Shown piece by piece: positions 12,306 to 24,000 of a DNA stretch of 64,000 nucleotides. The stretch spans positions 495,001-559,000 of the forward strand of contig LR746280.1 of NCBI GenBank assembly GCA_902729315.2, given 5' to 3'. The stretch's first letter is position 1, and each line of letters begins with the position of its first letter. The stretch is from Spirodela intermedia. Taxonomy: Eukaryota > Streptophyta > Magnoliopsida > Alismatales > Araceae. A program made the position numbers and the translations under genes. The notes under the pieces were generated by a model. That model saw nothing but the letters and a program-made list of their open reading frames with translations, did not search any database and was not told the DNA's origin.

Positions 12306-13313
12306 ATCACTATATAGAAATACTCCAACACTCTACCTTTGTCATATATTCCGTATATCACACTAAATAGATAATGTATTCATGAAATACGATTAACTTT
12401 CAAGATACCTTGATGGTGAAATTGTTGACATGCTAAACTCAAAATCTCGCGTTAAAGAGCGTGGAGGTTCAAGTCATCTTCAATGCATAATATTGAAAGT
12501 GCTTATTGAATGAGCAGTTCAATAATAGATCTTGGATCTAACTGATATTGATATGCCAAGTATCTGTGTTGGTACGACACAATCCACTACAAAATCTTGG
12601 TGCCTCCACGAATTAGGGATGATCATTCTCTACTCATCCCAATAGTATGGCGTCAACGGCAGCTGGCTTCCGATCATCGTTAGCCAGGAAAACCGCTACA
12701 GTCTCCCAGACAACATCAATGCCAAGCAGGTGGGCTTCCACTGGGGCCTTCTCCTCCCATTGCTTGTTGGTTTACAGACGGATGATCGGATGAACTTCCC
12801 TAAATAGTGATGACGGCAATTGGGTAGTTGATGTATAGTGGCTTCTTCGTCCACTAGGGCCCACCTCAGCCCCAGTTGGGGTTCTCGAACAAGGGTGTGA
12901 TTAAGGCCAAGTTGGGTATGATAATCGCCCCAGTTCGCAATGAGGCTGATCCGCTAATTAGGCATGCTCACCTGCAGGGTCAGTGTCCCTTGCTAACAAC
13001 GGAGGACTTTCCGTTGGGGACTTTCATGAATACCCTGATATGATGATGATGATGAGAAGGATTCATTGATCCAGTATTTGCCATTAAATTTTCACATTCT
13101 TCTTATAATCTAGACTGGGTCCGACTGATCCAATTGAATGATTAACGATAATCATTATGCATGAAGGAGTTCAAGTTAGGTTTTCTTTATCCAAATATAG
13201 ATCGCCATTTTCTTGATTAAATTAGAAATTAAGATAGACCTGAGACTCATAATAGGCTGGGTCACTACTTTTGGTTGAGTCTTATCGAAAAGTCAACTAC
13301 CTGTTCTCTCCAG
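12306..13313. other. Unassigned intergenic DNA of unit B
   Basis: Duplicate of 5851-6854. It has the same GC-richer, coding-like stretch at about 12630-13020 and no complete gene. Confidence 0.6.
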
Positions 13314-15890
13314 CCTCTTGGCCATTCTATACGAGCCCGCCCAACCGAATATTTCGGGAAACAATGTCCATTTAACGTTGACAAGTCTTCCCGCGTCGAA
13401 TGAATGTCAAGAACGTGACATGTACTGGACGTCTGTATCACGTTTGAGAATGCGAAGGGCTCCATAATTTTATCCGACAGCAATCGCCGCCTGTATCCCC
13501 AGAATTAGTTTCAGAGGCAGGTAAGAAGAGCAGGAAGCTTCCGAGGTCGCCCGTAACCCTTTCAAAGTCTTGAGACCTTGAGGTGCTTCCTCGTCTCTTC
13601 ATCCTTTTAGATATCTTCTTCTCTTGAACCACACTCCCCTCCCCCCTTTTCCGCCCACCTTCTCTGTCTCTCTCTGTCTCTCTCTCATCTGCTCCATCGT
13701 TCTTCTTACACTTCTCTTTGATGTCTCTGTTGCATCTATTAAATCTATCTTATCGTGTTTGAACGCTCTTCACGGTGACCTCTTCATGCCAAGAGGGTTT
13801 GGGAAATGGGGCCTGGCCTCGCTGACTTTTGCTTTCTCGATTGCGTGCGGGATCGGAAACAGGGAATTACGCGGCAAGCTGTCCAGTCTCCACGCGGTGG
13901 GGTCATGGCCTCTTTCTTTATGTCATAGATTTCGCTGGAGATTGGAATCCGCGGGTTGGCATCTGTCAAATGGAAGTCAACGTCGCCGAGTCGACATGTG
14001 AAAGCGAACATACCCCTTTTTATTGGGTATAGCTTCTTTGAGTCGAGGGGTTGGCTTCCTATGCTTTCTGTTTTATGAGAAAACCGATCTCGCCGATCTG
14101 GAGCTGTTCATAAATGACGTAATCCAGTAACTTGCCCTCGACCTTGTTGGTGCCGATGTTGTCCTGATCCATTCACCTCTGAGTTTCTTGTTTTCTTTAA
14201 TCTGCGCCCTGCTGGGTCCCAGTGTATATAAATGCTGCCATCTTCCTCTTATATCTCCACTCCTTCGGTTCCTTTGCCTTCCCCTTGCAACCATATCTTT
14301 GTTTCCTTCTCCCAGCTTGGATTTGCAGGGCAGCCAAGGCGGTAAGTTCCTCATATTCATGGGTCCTTTTTGTCTCTAATTCCGGTACGAGAAAAATGAT
14401 CACGCTAAAGAATGAAATTATGATGGGGGTTCAATATTATATCCTCATCGTTAGAATCAAATGTTTGGTTTTCTACCAGATTTTCAGCCCTCTCCTGGGA
14501 TTTAAGTCCGGCTGAAGCTTCCTCTTATCTTCAGTCATCCGCATAAACTGCTTATCAGTGACCACTTTCGTCGGTTCCACATGTTCCTGGTCATAACAAA
14601 GCTCATCCACCGTGGGAGACGTGGGTTCACTTTTCCCAAGCCAGAGTTGAATTTTTCGGTTGGTCCCAGGCTTCATATGGCTCATCCTGGGCTTGAATCC
14701 ATCTCATAGGGACTCCTATTCAGAACTTCAGGTTGGCGAACTATATTCCTTAGGAAACACTTTTCTTTAATCAGCTTCTGTCGCAGACTAAGTCACGGAT
14801 TTTCATCACTCCGCGCGTCGATCTCTGCGACATTTGATAAAATAGCTTATCTTTTTACCGTCTGCTCGCTAGTTTTGACGCAATTTTGTTTCCAGATTAG
14901 CCATGGGAAACCTGTTATGCTGTGTAAAAGTTGACCAGTCCACTGTGGCTATTAAGGAAAGATTCGGAAAGTTCGATGATGTTCTCCAGCCAGGTTGCCA
15001 CTGCCTACCCTGGTTTCTCGGCAGCCAGATCGCTGGTCGCCTCACTCTCCGGTTGCAGCAGCTGGATGTGAAATGCGAGACAAAAACTAAGGTTGGTCTC
15101 CTCTTCCTACGTTCATACGGGATATACTACACGAATACCCCTCCAGAATTCTCTCCAGCGAACCTCCACCCATTCCTTGCATCCAGTTAAGATCACCAAT
15201 ATGATCCCTGGGAAGATCAGCTCCTCCACATTTTTCAGCCCAAGATGAGAAATATCAACCCCTCTTTCTACGTTGACAAGGGATAGATTAGACGGTTAGT
15301 TATCAGTATTCTCCTGGAATCATGCATCCACATCTAATCGGCAGTCGTGAAGGTCCATGTGATCTCTGGGAAGATCAAAACCCTCGGACTTTGTTCGTCC
15401 ATGATGGGCAGTCGTTGATGGCGGAGTTGTTGCAGGACAATGTGTTCGTCAATGTGGTCGCGTCCATACAATACCGCGCTCTGAGTGAGAAGGCAGGAGA
15501 CGCGTTCTACAAATTGAGCAACACGAGAAACCAAATCCAAGCTTATGTTTTTGACGGTGAGTGCTCTTTGAGTAGATCCTTCAACAGTTGATTACCAGGT
15601 AGACATGACTACATTTCCGTGTGGGTGATGGGCGAGAAAAAAACTTGTCCGTTTTCTTCTCCTGCCAGTTATCAGGGCAAGCGTTCCGAAGCTTAATCTG
15701 GACGACGCATTCGAGCAGAAGAACGACATTGCCAGGGCCGTGGAGGATGAACTGGAGAAGGCCATGTCGAACTACGGGTTTGAGATTGTGCAGACGCTCA
15801 TCGTCGATATAGAGCCAGATGAGCACGTGAAGCGAGCCATGAACGAAATCAATGCTGGTAGTGTGCTCCTCCCCATCCGGTGTTGAATTT
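13314..15890. repeat. Tandem segmental duplication, partial unit C
   Basis: The third repeat matches A and B almost base for base through the promoter, 5' leader, HIR exons 2 and 3 and most of exon 4. Only a few changes are seen, for example near 14129 and 14138. From about 15821 it departs: coding changes appear in exon 4, intron 4 becomes unalignable after about 15890, and exon 5 and the downstream gene are recognisably homologous but clearly diverged. The edge of the near-identical tract therefore falls inside the HIR coding region. Confidence 0.85.
14225..14233 (+). promoter_or_regulatory. TATA box of HIR copy C
   Basis: TATATAAAT conserved with copies A and B. The leader intron runs from the donor at 14342 to the acceptor ending at 14895. 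Confidence 0.6.
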
Positions 15891-16531
15891 ATCTCATTTT
15901 GCCCTTTAATTTTAATAAAATCTTATCGGGATATCTTTAACATTATTGCTCAGAAGTTCTTTTTTAAATATCATTAACTTTTATTTTCCTTATTTTCTAT
16001 TTCCACATCTAATTCTCAACGTATTTGCTCGGTCTTTTTTGTCTTTTGAGATCATTTAGCTTTGGGGCATCATTCTTTCGTAGGATTTTTTTCTGTAGGA
16101 AAATATCATCAATTTTTTGAAAATATTATGCGATTATTACAACCCCCCCCCCCCCCCTTCTTCCTCGCTCAGCTCTTAGGCTCAGGATGGCTGCAAGCGA
16201 GAAGGCAGAGGCGGAGAAGATCCTGCAGATTAAACGGGCGGAGGGGGAGGCCGAGTCCAAGTACCTGGCCGGACTTGGAATCGCTCGCCAGCGCCAGGCG
16301 ATCGTCGACGGGCTCAGAGACAGCGTCCTCGGATTCTCTGTCAACGTGCCGGGGACGACGGCCAAGGACGTGATGGACATGGTCTTGGTCACCCAGTACT
16401 TCGACACCATGAAGGAGATCGGCGCCTCTTCCAAGTCCTCCGCCGTATTCATCCCCCACGGTCCCGGGGCCGTCCAGGACGTCGCCACCCAGATCCGCAA
16501 CGGTCTCCTCCAAGCCTCCGTGAATCACTAG
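14903..16531 (+). CDS. HIR1: HIR protein (SPFH/prohibitin family), copy C
   Basis: Coding exons 14903-15091, 15436-15556, 15669-15857 and 16173-16531 give 285 aa with the same phases as copies A and B. The first two thirds are identical to A and B. The end of exon 4 changes (DEHVKRAM instead of DGRVKQAM), and exon 5 differs at roughly nine positions, ending ASVNH rather than ASVNQ. Intron 4 is 315 bp against 426 bp in A and ends in a long poly-C run (about 16143-16157) before TTCTTCCTCGCTCAG. The reading frame is intact. This copy is followed by the only intact lysine-rich gene, so it probably represents the original arrangement downstream. Confidence 0.92.
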
Positions 16532-16677
16532 ATTTTCCCCAGCCACCGACGGGGAAGCAGGTTTGCGTCGAATCTGTGTATATGAATGGATGTCTGAATA
16601 AGGAAAGCAGTAGATGGTGACTGTTGGAGCCTGCGTCGGTCCTGTACAGTGGTTTTCGTTGTTCTGCAAAGAAGTGT

Positions 16678-16679
<2 letters not shown>

Positions 16680-16712
<33 letters not shown>
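16680..16712. repeat. (CT)n microsatellite in 3' region of HIR copy C
   Basis: About 16 CT dinucleotides, at the position corresponding to the (CT)n at 3505-3538 in unit A and about 10356-10389 in unit B. Confidence 0.95.
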
Positions 16713-16716
<4 letters not shown>

Positions 16717-16790
16717 TGAGCGTGTGAAGCTACCCTTGAACGGCGACCCGTGAGCGAAGGCGGCCCAGTCCTGCCGAACTGGCGGCCGTC

Positions 16791-16798
16791 TATTTATA
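16791..16798 (+). promoter_or_regulatory. TATA-like box of the lysine-rich small gene
   Basis: TATTTATA lies 81 bp upstream of the ATG at 16879, within a block conserved with units A and B. A short (CT)n tract lies between it and the ATG, so the leader is very short and CT-rich. Confidence 0.5.
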
Positions 16799-16878
16799 GT
16801 CTCAGTCTCTCTATAAGTTCTTCCTGAAACGGCCTGCAATCCTCGATCCCATCTCTCTCTCTCTCTCGCCCAGACCAA

Positions 16879-17121
16879 ATGGAAGATGAGAAGGTCACCG
16901 TAGATAGGCCGGAGAAGAAGAAGGAGAAGAAGGCGAAGGACAAGAAAGCCAACGGCGAGGAAAAGACGAAGGACGCAGGCGCCCTGAAGCTGAAGCTGGA
17001 GAAGCTCGAGGCCAAGATGATGGCCCTCGCGGTGAAGAAGGAGGCCATCCAGAAGCTTCTCCTGGCGGCGGAGGGTAGCGCCGCCGGCTCCGGCCAGGAG
17101 CAGGCGGCGCCGCCCGCCTGA
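16879..17121 (+). CDS. Small lysine-rich protein with C-terminal helix, function unknown
   Basis: Single-exon frame of 80 aa. Residues 1-35 are dominated by Lys, Glu and Asp (for example KKKEKKAKDKK). Residues 36-65 form a Leu/Lys/Glu helix with heptad-like leucines (LKLKLEKLEAKMM, then KKEAIQKLLL), and the tail is Ala/Gly/Pro-rich. There is no signal peptide or membrane segment. I do not recognise a named family; it could be a small coiled-coil or nucleic-acid-associated protein, but that is a guess. Support for it being real comes from its own TATA box, ATG context, and homologous frames in units A and B despite their damage. It follows the HIR gene by about 350 bp on the same strand in every unit. 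Confidence 0.6.
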   Translation: MEDEKVTVDRPEKKKEKKAKDKKANGEEKTKDAGALKLKLEKLEAKMMALAVKKEAIQKLLLAAEGSAAGSGQEQAAPPA

Positions 17122-17522
17122 AAAATAGGGACGAATGCTGGACGGCCGGGTTATCCGAGTTACTCAACTCGGCGTTCGTTGGATCGTTGACGGACGAACA
17201 TAACTCAGTACCGAGTTTCTCCTTACCTGTACACCTGAGGTTTTTGACTGAAAGAGCCATGAAGGAATTCTCCAATGGATGATCACCACGTATCAGCCGG
17301 TTGTAACTACCTTGGTAGGCTGTATTGGGCCATTTTCACGTCCCAATACAGGAATCACCGTATTATTCGTCGACAGGCGTCAGAAAGTTATTAAAAATTA
17401 CAAATTCCCCCTATTATAAAGTACATAAATAAATAGATGAACAGAAAGTCCTATATTAAATTTTGTCCATGAGAGGGCCAAGAGTAAATGATGTGGGCCC
17501 CATTTGAACCAATCATCTCTCC
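17122..17522. other. Intergenic DNA upstream of HIR copy D
   Basis: No gene is visible. The last 150 bp are AT-rich and lead to the TATA box of the next HIR gene. Confidence 0.6.
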
Positions 17523-17529
17523 TATAAAT
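17523..17529 (+). promoter_or_regulatory. TATA box of HIR copy D
   Basis: TATAAAT, followed about 240 bp later by a leader-intron donor (exon ends at 17766) with acceptor ending at 18797. The leader intron is about 1.03 kb, twice that of copies A to C, and leaves an 11-nt leader exon piece before the ATG at 18809. Confidence 0.55.
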
Positions 17530-18808
17530 GGGAAAATAATAATGAATTGAGAGGTGACAACGGCTCTGCGACCATGCCTATGAATAGCTCATGGCTCCGC
17601 CACGTGGGATGATGGCGCCACCAGGGGTGGTGCGTCTCAGTCTCCGAGCGTGATCCGCTTCCTCCGGTGACGCATCGCCGCCTCTTGGCTAATCGGGAGG
17701 CTCTGCTCGTCTTCTGTCGACCTTATCAGTCCCTGCGGATTCATCGCCGACCTTCGCGTCTCCCAGGTGAGATGCCTTCTCTCCAGGCTCGAATTATTCG
17801 AAGAAGCGGCTTGAGCATTTTGTTTTAGTGACCCGCAGATAGTTTTTCCCATGTCTCGCTGTTCATCTTGGCCCCTCACAGAGTTTGCGCGGGATCGAGA
17901 AAGTTGAAGTTCATCGTCGCGGATCCTTACGGCTCCTCTGTTCTATCGACTACTCTTCTGAATTATGGGATAGTATCATGGAAAATTCGGAGTTCAGGGT
18001 TTAACCTACGTCGTCCGGGATTGGGGTTGATGAATTTGAGGTTCTAACCGTTTTATTTATGTTGATTCCGGTTAATTTAGGCGTATCGTGGGTTCTTTGT
18101 CGAAGAATAGTCTCCTTGATGCCGCACCTGCCATCATTAGTTGTTTCTGTCGTTTTTCAGCACCTGATCCGTAATCTAGAACAGATTTTAGATATTCATC
18201 CAATTAATTCCTCATGTGTGTCATATACGCTTCTACATCTTGTTACGTGAAAAGATGGAAAAACATGGTGGTACGTAAGTTTTGGTCGATTTACCTGCAG
18301 CCCAGAAAGTTTTGGTGCTTATGGTCTTACGTAGGATCTATAAAAGAAATTTGGGCATGGATGATGCGCTCACATCTTCTATAATCAGCTTTTCAGAGTG
18401 ATCCTCTTCATGCACTTTTAACGCGTTATTTGGCACGTTTTGAATCACAAATTTCACCCCTGAAAAAGTCTCTTGCAACAGTTGTTTCCCTGCGTATTGC
18501 GAGAAGGAAAATAAATGTTACTTAGTTTCCTAAACCATGCTGTGAAGATTCGTTCATCTGCTTCGTATTCCCTGGCCTTTCGCATTCTGAATTCCCTGGG
18601 CACAGAAAAGTCAACATCCGAATTCTGAATTAATTTGTCTTTCTTTTCTTAATTTTTCTTCGGGTAAAGATCAGTGGGTTTTGATTTTCATAATTTTGTA
18701 ATATAAGCTACTCGTTTTCATCTGCTTCAAAATATCGGCATACTTGCGACAAAGGTATCTGACACTATGCATAATTTTGAATATTCTCTTTATGCAGAGG
18801 TAAAACAA

Positions 18809-19972
18809 ATGGGCCAGGCTCTTTGCTGCATACAGGTAGATCAATCAAATGTCGCCATCAAAGAAAAATTTGGCAAGTTCAGTGAAGTCCTGGAGCCCGG
18901 ATGCCACTGCATGCCATGGGTTCTGGGGAGTGAGGTGGCTGGGCATATCTCCCTGCGTGTACAACAGCTCGATGTTCGCTGTGAAACAAAAACTAAGGTG
19001 CGCTTGATCCTGTACCAGTGGATGTCATCATTATATTTTCATGATTAAGGCATTTTATGTGCAAATAATTTTCTAGAGCTCTTAAGACAATGTTTTATGG
19101 ACATCGCCCGCCAGTTAATTTTACAGTAGAGGAATATCAGATTCATTCCTAAAGGAACTTTAAACATTAAAAAATGACAGTACCATTAATCATTAACACG
19201 TGCAAATAGTTTAATCATAATCCCCGTTGACTAGAAGAAATCAGTTTCGGAAGCAGCTGGATTTTGTTCCGGAAGGAAAATCTATTTCTATTGAACAAGA
19301 ATAAATAACACTTTCTTGTTATGACTTGTGAACCTTGAAATGATTTCTTGGGGCTTGATGAAGAGCGCCATGTTAAGCATGATATGGGTTTACTAAGGAG
19401 GCAGGTATTATTTTATACACTCTGCCACATGTACCACTCCTAGTTATATGAAGAGAACACCCACCCAACCACACTTGCAGAAGAAATTTTTTAAAGCGGG
19501 TACCATCTGTTCTAGTCATCCGAAATTTCGCACATGTTTATAACTGCTAGTTAGAACATCGGCAGAATACTTTTTAGTTAACAACAAGTAAAAATAGCAA
19601 TGTACACGCTGTTTGAACAGTTCCGTTCGATTTTACACTTACCCATCTGATGTTCTTCTATGTTCTACTCTGGACGCTCAGGATAATGTGTTCGTCACCG
19701 TTGTTGCATCAGTGCAATATCGTGCAATTGGAGAGAAGGCCGTCGATGCATTTTACAAGCTGAGCGACACCAGCGAGCAGATTCAGTCCTATGTTTTTGA
19801 TGGTAAGCTCTCTGGCCGCTTATAGTTCTTCGTTAGATGAATTCTTCCCAATCTCTCAGAAACAATCCTTGTTTTATTTTTGCATGGTTTTTGTTTGCTG
19901 AATCTCATCTTGCATTCCTCACAGCACAAAAAATCTTACCGCCAGAGGAACTATAAAGCTTACCATGCCTTA

Positions 19973-20008
<36 letters not shown>

Positions 20009-20856
20009 AAAGTAATCAGGGCAAGCGTGCCAAAACTGAACTTAGACGACGTCTTTGAGCAGAAGAACGGCGTAGCCAAAGCTGTCGAAGAAGAGCTTGA
20101 AAAGGTGTTATATCCCACTTACCCGGCGATCACATCTCTGGTTCAGTCCGCTCAGCTCACCATGAAACGCACTATCTCACTCACTGCGGCTGCTCATCTG
20201 CTTTCTCGCAGTCCATGTCAGGCTATGGCTACGAGATTGTCCAGACTCTCATCGTGGATATCGAGCCAGACACTCAAGTCAAGAGGGCTATGAACGAGAT
20301 AAATGCAGGCAAGTCAACCGAACTTGCCCATACTAACTGGTCACATATCATTGCTTTCGGCAGATTGCCTGAAATTAATCTCGTTCACAAGTCCTACCCG
20401 TTTTTCATGAAGATTACCAATTTCTTTCCATACATAGCTTGCGCCAAACATTTCTATTCGTTCTTTGGCATCAGATTAACTTATCAAAAGTCAACGTCTT
20501 CAGCCTCGAGGATGAGGGTGGCGGCCAACGAGAAGGCGGAGGCGGAGAAGATCCTGCAGATCAAGAGAGCCGAGGGGGAGGCAGAATCCAAGTACCTGGC
20601 CGGGCTGGGCGTGGCCCGGCAGCGGCAGGCCATCGTGGACGGCCTCAGAGACAGCGTCCTCGCCTTCTCCTCCAGCGTCCCCGGCACCACCGCCAAGGAC
20701 GTGATGGACCTGGTCCTGGTCACGCAGTACTTCGACACCATGAAAGATGTCGGCGCAGCCACCAAGTCCTCCGCCGTCTTCATCCCCCACGGCCCCGGAG
20801 CCGTCCACGACGTCGCCACCCAGATCAGAGGCGGCCTCCTCCAACGTCCCCAATGA
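18809..20856 (+). CDS. HIR: HIR protein, diverged paralogue copy D
   Basis: Start chosen at 18809 (MGQALCC), which restores the Gly2/Cys acylation motif; the upstream in-frame Met at 18767 lies in the leader intron. Coding exons: 18809-18997, 19682-19802, 20013-20104, 20212-20308, 20504-20856. They total 852 nt, 283 aa. The exon equivalent to exon 4 of copies A-C is split by an extra 107-bp intron. The following intron starts with GC, not GT (GCAG/GCAAGT); this is the only junction that keeps the phase conserved in A-C. The acceptor of intron 20-kb side (exon at 20013) has a (CT)n microsatellite as its pyrimidine tract. The protein keeps the SPFH domain and the NEKAEAEKI helix. It is clearly older than the A-C burst. 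Confidence 0.92.
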
Positions 20857-21048
20857 AAAACTCATCGACAATAGAGAGAGAGAGAGGGAGAGATATGTCC
20901 ATAGTGGGGACAGAGAAAGAAGAGAAAAGAGAAGAACAGATAAAGGGTGCTTGCTTACTTGAAATGAAGCGAGACGAGAGAGAGAGAGAGAGAGTCATAT
21001 ATATATTTATACGCAGAGAGAGGAGTGAGAGTGCGAGAGATGCCGAGA

Positions 21049-24000
21049 TCAGAATGTTTGCTGGGAACTGGGGGAGGAGAGGCTCCTGATGGGGTGCTGC
21101 CGGGGGAGGGAGGTCTGGGTCTTCAAGCCGGGCCTGGGGAAGGACTGCGGCCGGAGAGTGGGGGGCGGCGGCGCCGGCGGCTGAGGGGTGTGGAAGAAGT
21201 AGGAGGAGCTAGCCATGTCCTTGAGATTGACGAGGGGTTTCAACGCCTCGACGACCTCGCTCATCAGGGGCCTGGCCTTGGGGTCCCGGCTCAGGCAGAG
21301 ATGGGCCAGCTGCGCCGCCTTCTGGGCGCCCTTGAGGGAGAAGTTGCCTTCCAGGCGAGGGTCAACAAGGCGGTAAAAGCGCCGCCGCTCGCCGAGGTAG
21401 GGCCGGGCCCACTCCACCAGGTTGTGCTCTCCGTTGGGCCGGTTCTTGTCCATGGACCTCCTCCCGGACAACATCTCCAAGAGGACCACCCCGAAGCTGT
21501 AGACGTCGCTCTTCGACGTCAGATGCCCTGAACGCACAGCACAGAGCAGCAGCAGAGAGACAAGAGAAGATGAACTTATCACAACTCAGACACATGTTGA
21601 CATAACCAACTACGATCCTGTAACCCTATTCATCTCAATAACCCTTCCGTTCACACCATGCCGATCTCTGGGTCAACACTAAAATACTAAACAAATGTTG
21701 GGCAAAGCTTGGAATTGACTGAAAACATGAGAAAAATAGCAAGGTCAACGCAATCAAGAAGAAAAAAATTGGTGACAGTGAGAAGTGACATAGGGCCCGG
21801 CAAGCAAGCCACCGAGCTCAGATGAAAAGCCATGAATGAACAAAAGGGCACTCCATATGAGGAAAATGGGATGCTGGGGTGAAGCTTTCGCAGAGTAAAA
21901 TGTAATAGAGTTCAGGGGGCTAAAGCAACACATGTCCTGAGAAGCTCTCTGGCACGTTGCCCCATATGATTATGAGTACTAATAAGTAATAATAATAATA
22001 ATAATAATAATAGTAATAGTACTCATGGCTACCAGCATTTCGATTAATAACCAATTCCATAAAGCATCATATTATAAAAACTATAAGAGAAGATGAATCC
22101 ATTGAACTCACCAGTCATGACATACTCTGGAGCTGCATAACCATATGTTCCCATGACTCGAGTAGAGACGTGAGTTTTGTCTCCTTCAGGGCCATCTTTA
22201 GCGAGCCCGAAATCAGAGAGTTTGGCATTGTAATCCTGGAAGCAAAATCACAGGGAAATAAATAGCTGAGGAGAGAAAATAGGAGACGGGGGAGAACTGG
22301 ATATAAGTAGCTGAACTGCATACCGCGTCTAACAGGATGTTAGATGTCTTAAAATCACGATATATGACTAGCCTTTCGGCTTCCTCATGAAGAAATGAAA
22401 GCCCCTTGGCGGCACCAAGAGCAATTTTCATTCTAATAGACCACGGAAGAGGCAGGGATCCTTCTGTACATTACATGGCCAAAGCCAAAGGATGGTAAAA
22501 CATCCGCATGTAAGAGAAATACACGCTAGGAGAACATCAATCTGAAGAAATATGAACTACTTCAACAACAATGTATAGATTCCAACATCAGTAAGAAATG
22601 CATATAAGAATCTTCTCCAAAGGACAGCTGTTGAAACGTGGGGCACTACAGACATGCACAAATCAGCATTAATAGATATCATGTAATCATACAAATAAAA
22701 GGATTCATGGCTCATAAATCTGGTTTCTATTTTATGAGTCATGCTGATTGTAAGGATGCTTCAAATTCGTTAGCATAAAAATCGAGCATCGCTCAGATAG
22801 TAAACTGAAAAACATTGACACATATCAGCGGCTCAAACTAAACCAAAGTACATGGTGAAAACCCCCTCGATTTAATTGTTACCGTTAAATAAAGCATGGC
22901 TGATGACATGTTGCTTTCAGAAATGATTAAGCAGACATAAGATCAGATCACGGAAGAAGGAACTAACTCAAAAAGTGAGCTAGAGTCCAAACCATTATAA
23001 AACTATCTACAAATTATTGCATCTCCCTTCAAGATTCTGCTCGCCCATCTCATCCAAAAAAATGTCATTCCAATCCATCACAATATTTTTCTCAATAAAA
23101 TAAAAGTTCTTCAAATGAGCAAAATATTGAGTCACAAGTTAATCTGGACAGGCTCATATCATAACTGGGCAAGACCAAAGAAAAAAGAAAAACAACTAAA
23201 AAGCGATTAAATAACCAATAATATAAATAAAAAAGAGACGACATATTTTAGAGAACGAGAAAGAAGAAAGCGATGCCCTGAAACAGTCATCTCACTAGTT
23301 GGAAATTATAACGGAAATAGTTGCTGTGGCCAGCATAATAATGTTAACCAGACATAGAGACAGAGACGGATACTCTGAGCCATAAGGTTTATTAGATGAC
23401 TAGAAGATATCATGAACAGCTGGCATGCCTACATGGGTAATGTTTCAGCCCGTTTAGTACCTCTGTATTCATCTAATACCACAGAAGGAAAAATAAGATA
23501 TACCTTCTACTCATTGAAAGATTAGGACTATCATATAAAGCATACGAAAACCGATAAACTTTCTGATTCCTTACACCAGGAAAATAAGAGCGGTAAGAGA
23601 AGAAAGTCACATACTTCGGAACAAATGGTTTTCCAGGCTTCCTCGAGGCATGAACTCATAAACCAGCAATCTTTGATCATCCTCAATACAGTATCCAATC
23701 AGCTTAACAAGATTCGGGTGAAGAAGTTCACCAAGAAAATTGACTTCAGCCTGGAAAGAAAAATAAATTAAATAAATGTAAACAAAAATCCAAGAAATCT
23801 AGGCGCAACTCTCTTGAGATAAGAAATGGAAACAAAACATTTTCAACAAGGTTAAAAGAAATACCAGCCATTCTTTGTGTCCTTGCAGACCATCATGGTT
23901 AAGAGTTTTGACTGCAACAGTGAGCCCAGTACCAGGTTTCACAGCAGCAGTTCCATTCTCCTCAATCCATCCCTTGAAAACGCAGCCAAAACCCCCCTCA

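Larger units (their letters stand above)
6855..13313. repeat. Tandem segmental duplication, unit B
   Basis: Second unit, 6459 bp, collinear with unit A throughout. It differs mainly by a (CA)n tract of about 116 bp where A has about 506 bp, by one extra base that shifts the frame of the small lysine-rich gene, and by a handful of substitutions such as those near 8711, 12197 and 12582. It joins unit C at 13314 with no intervening sequence. Confidence 0.95.
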
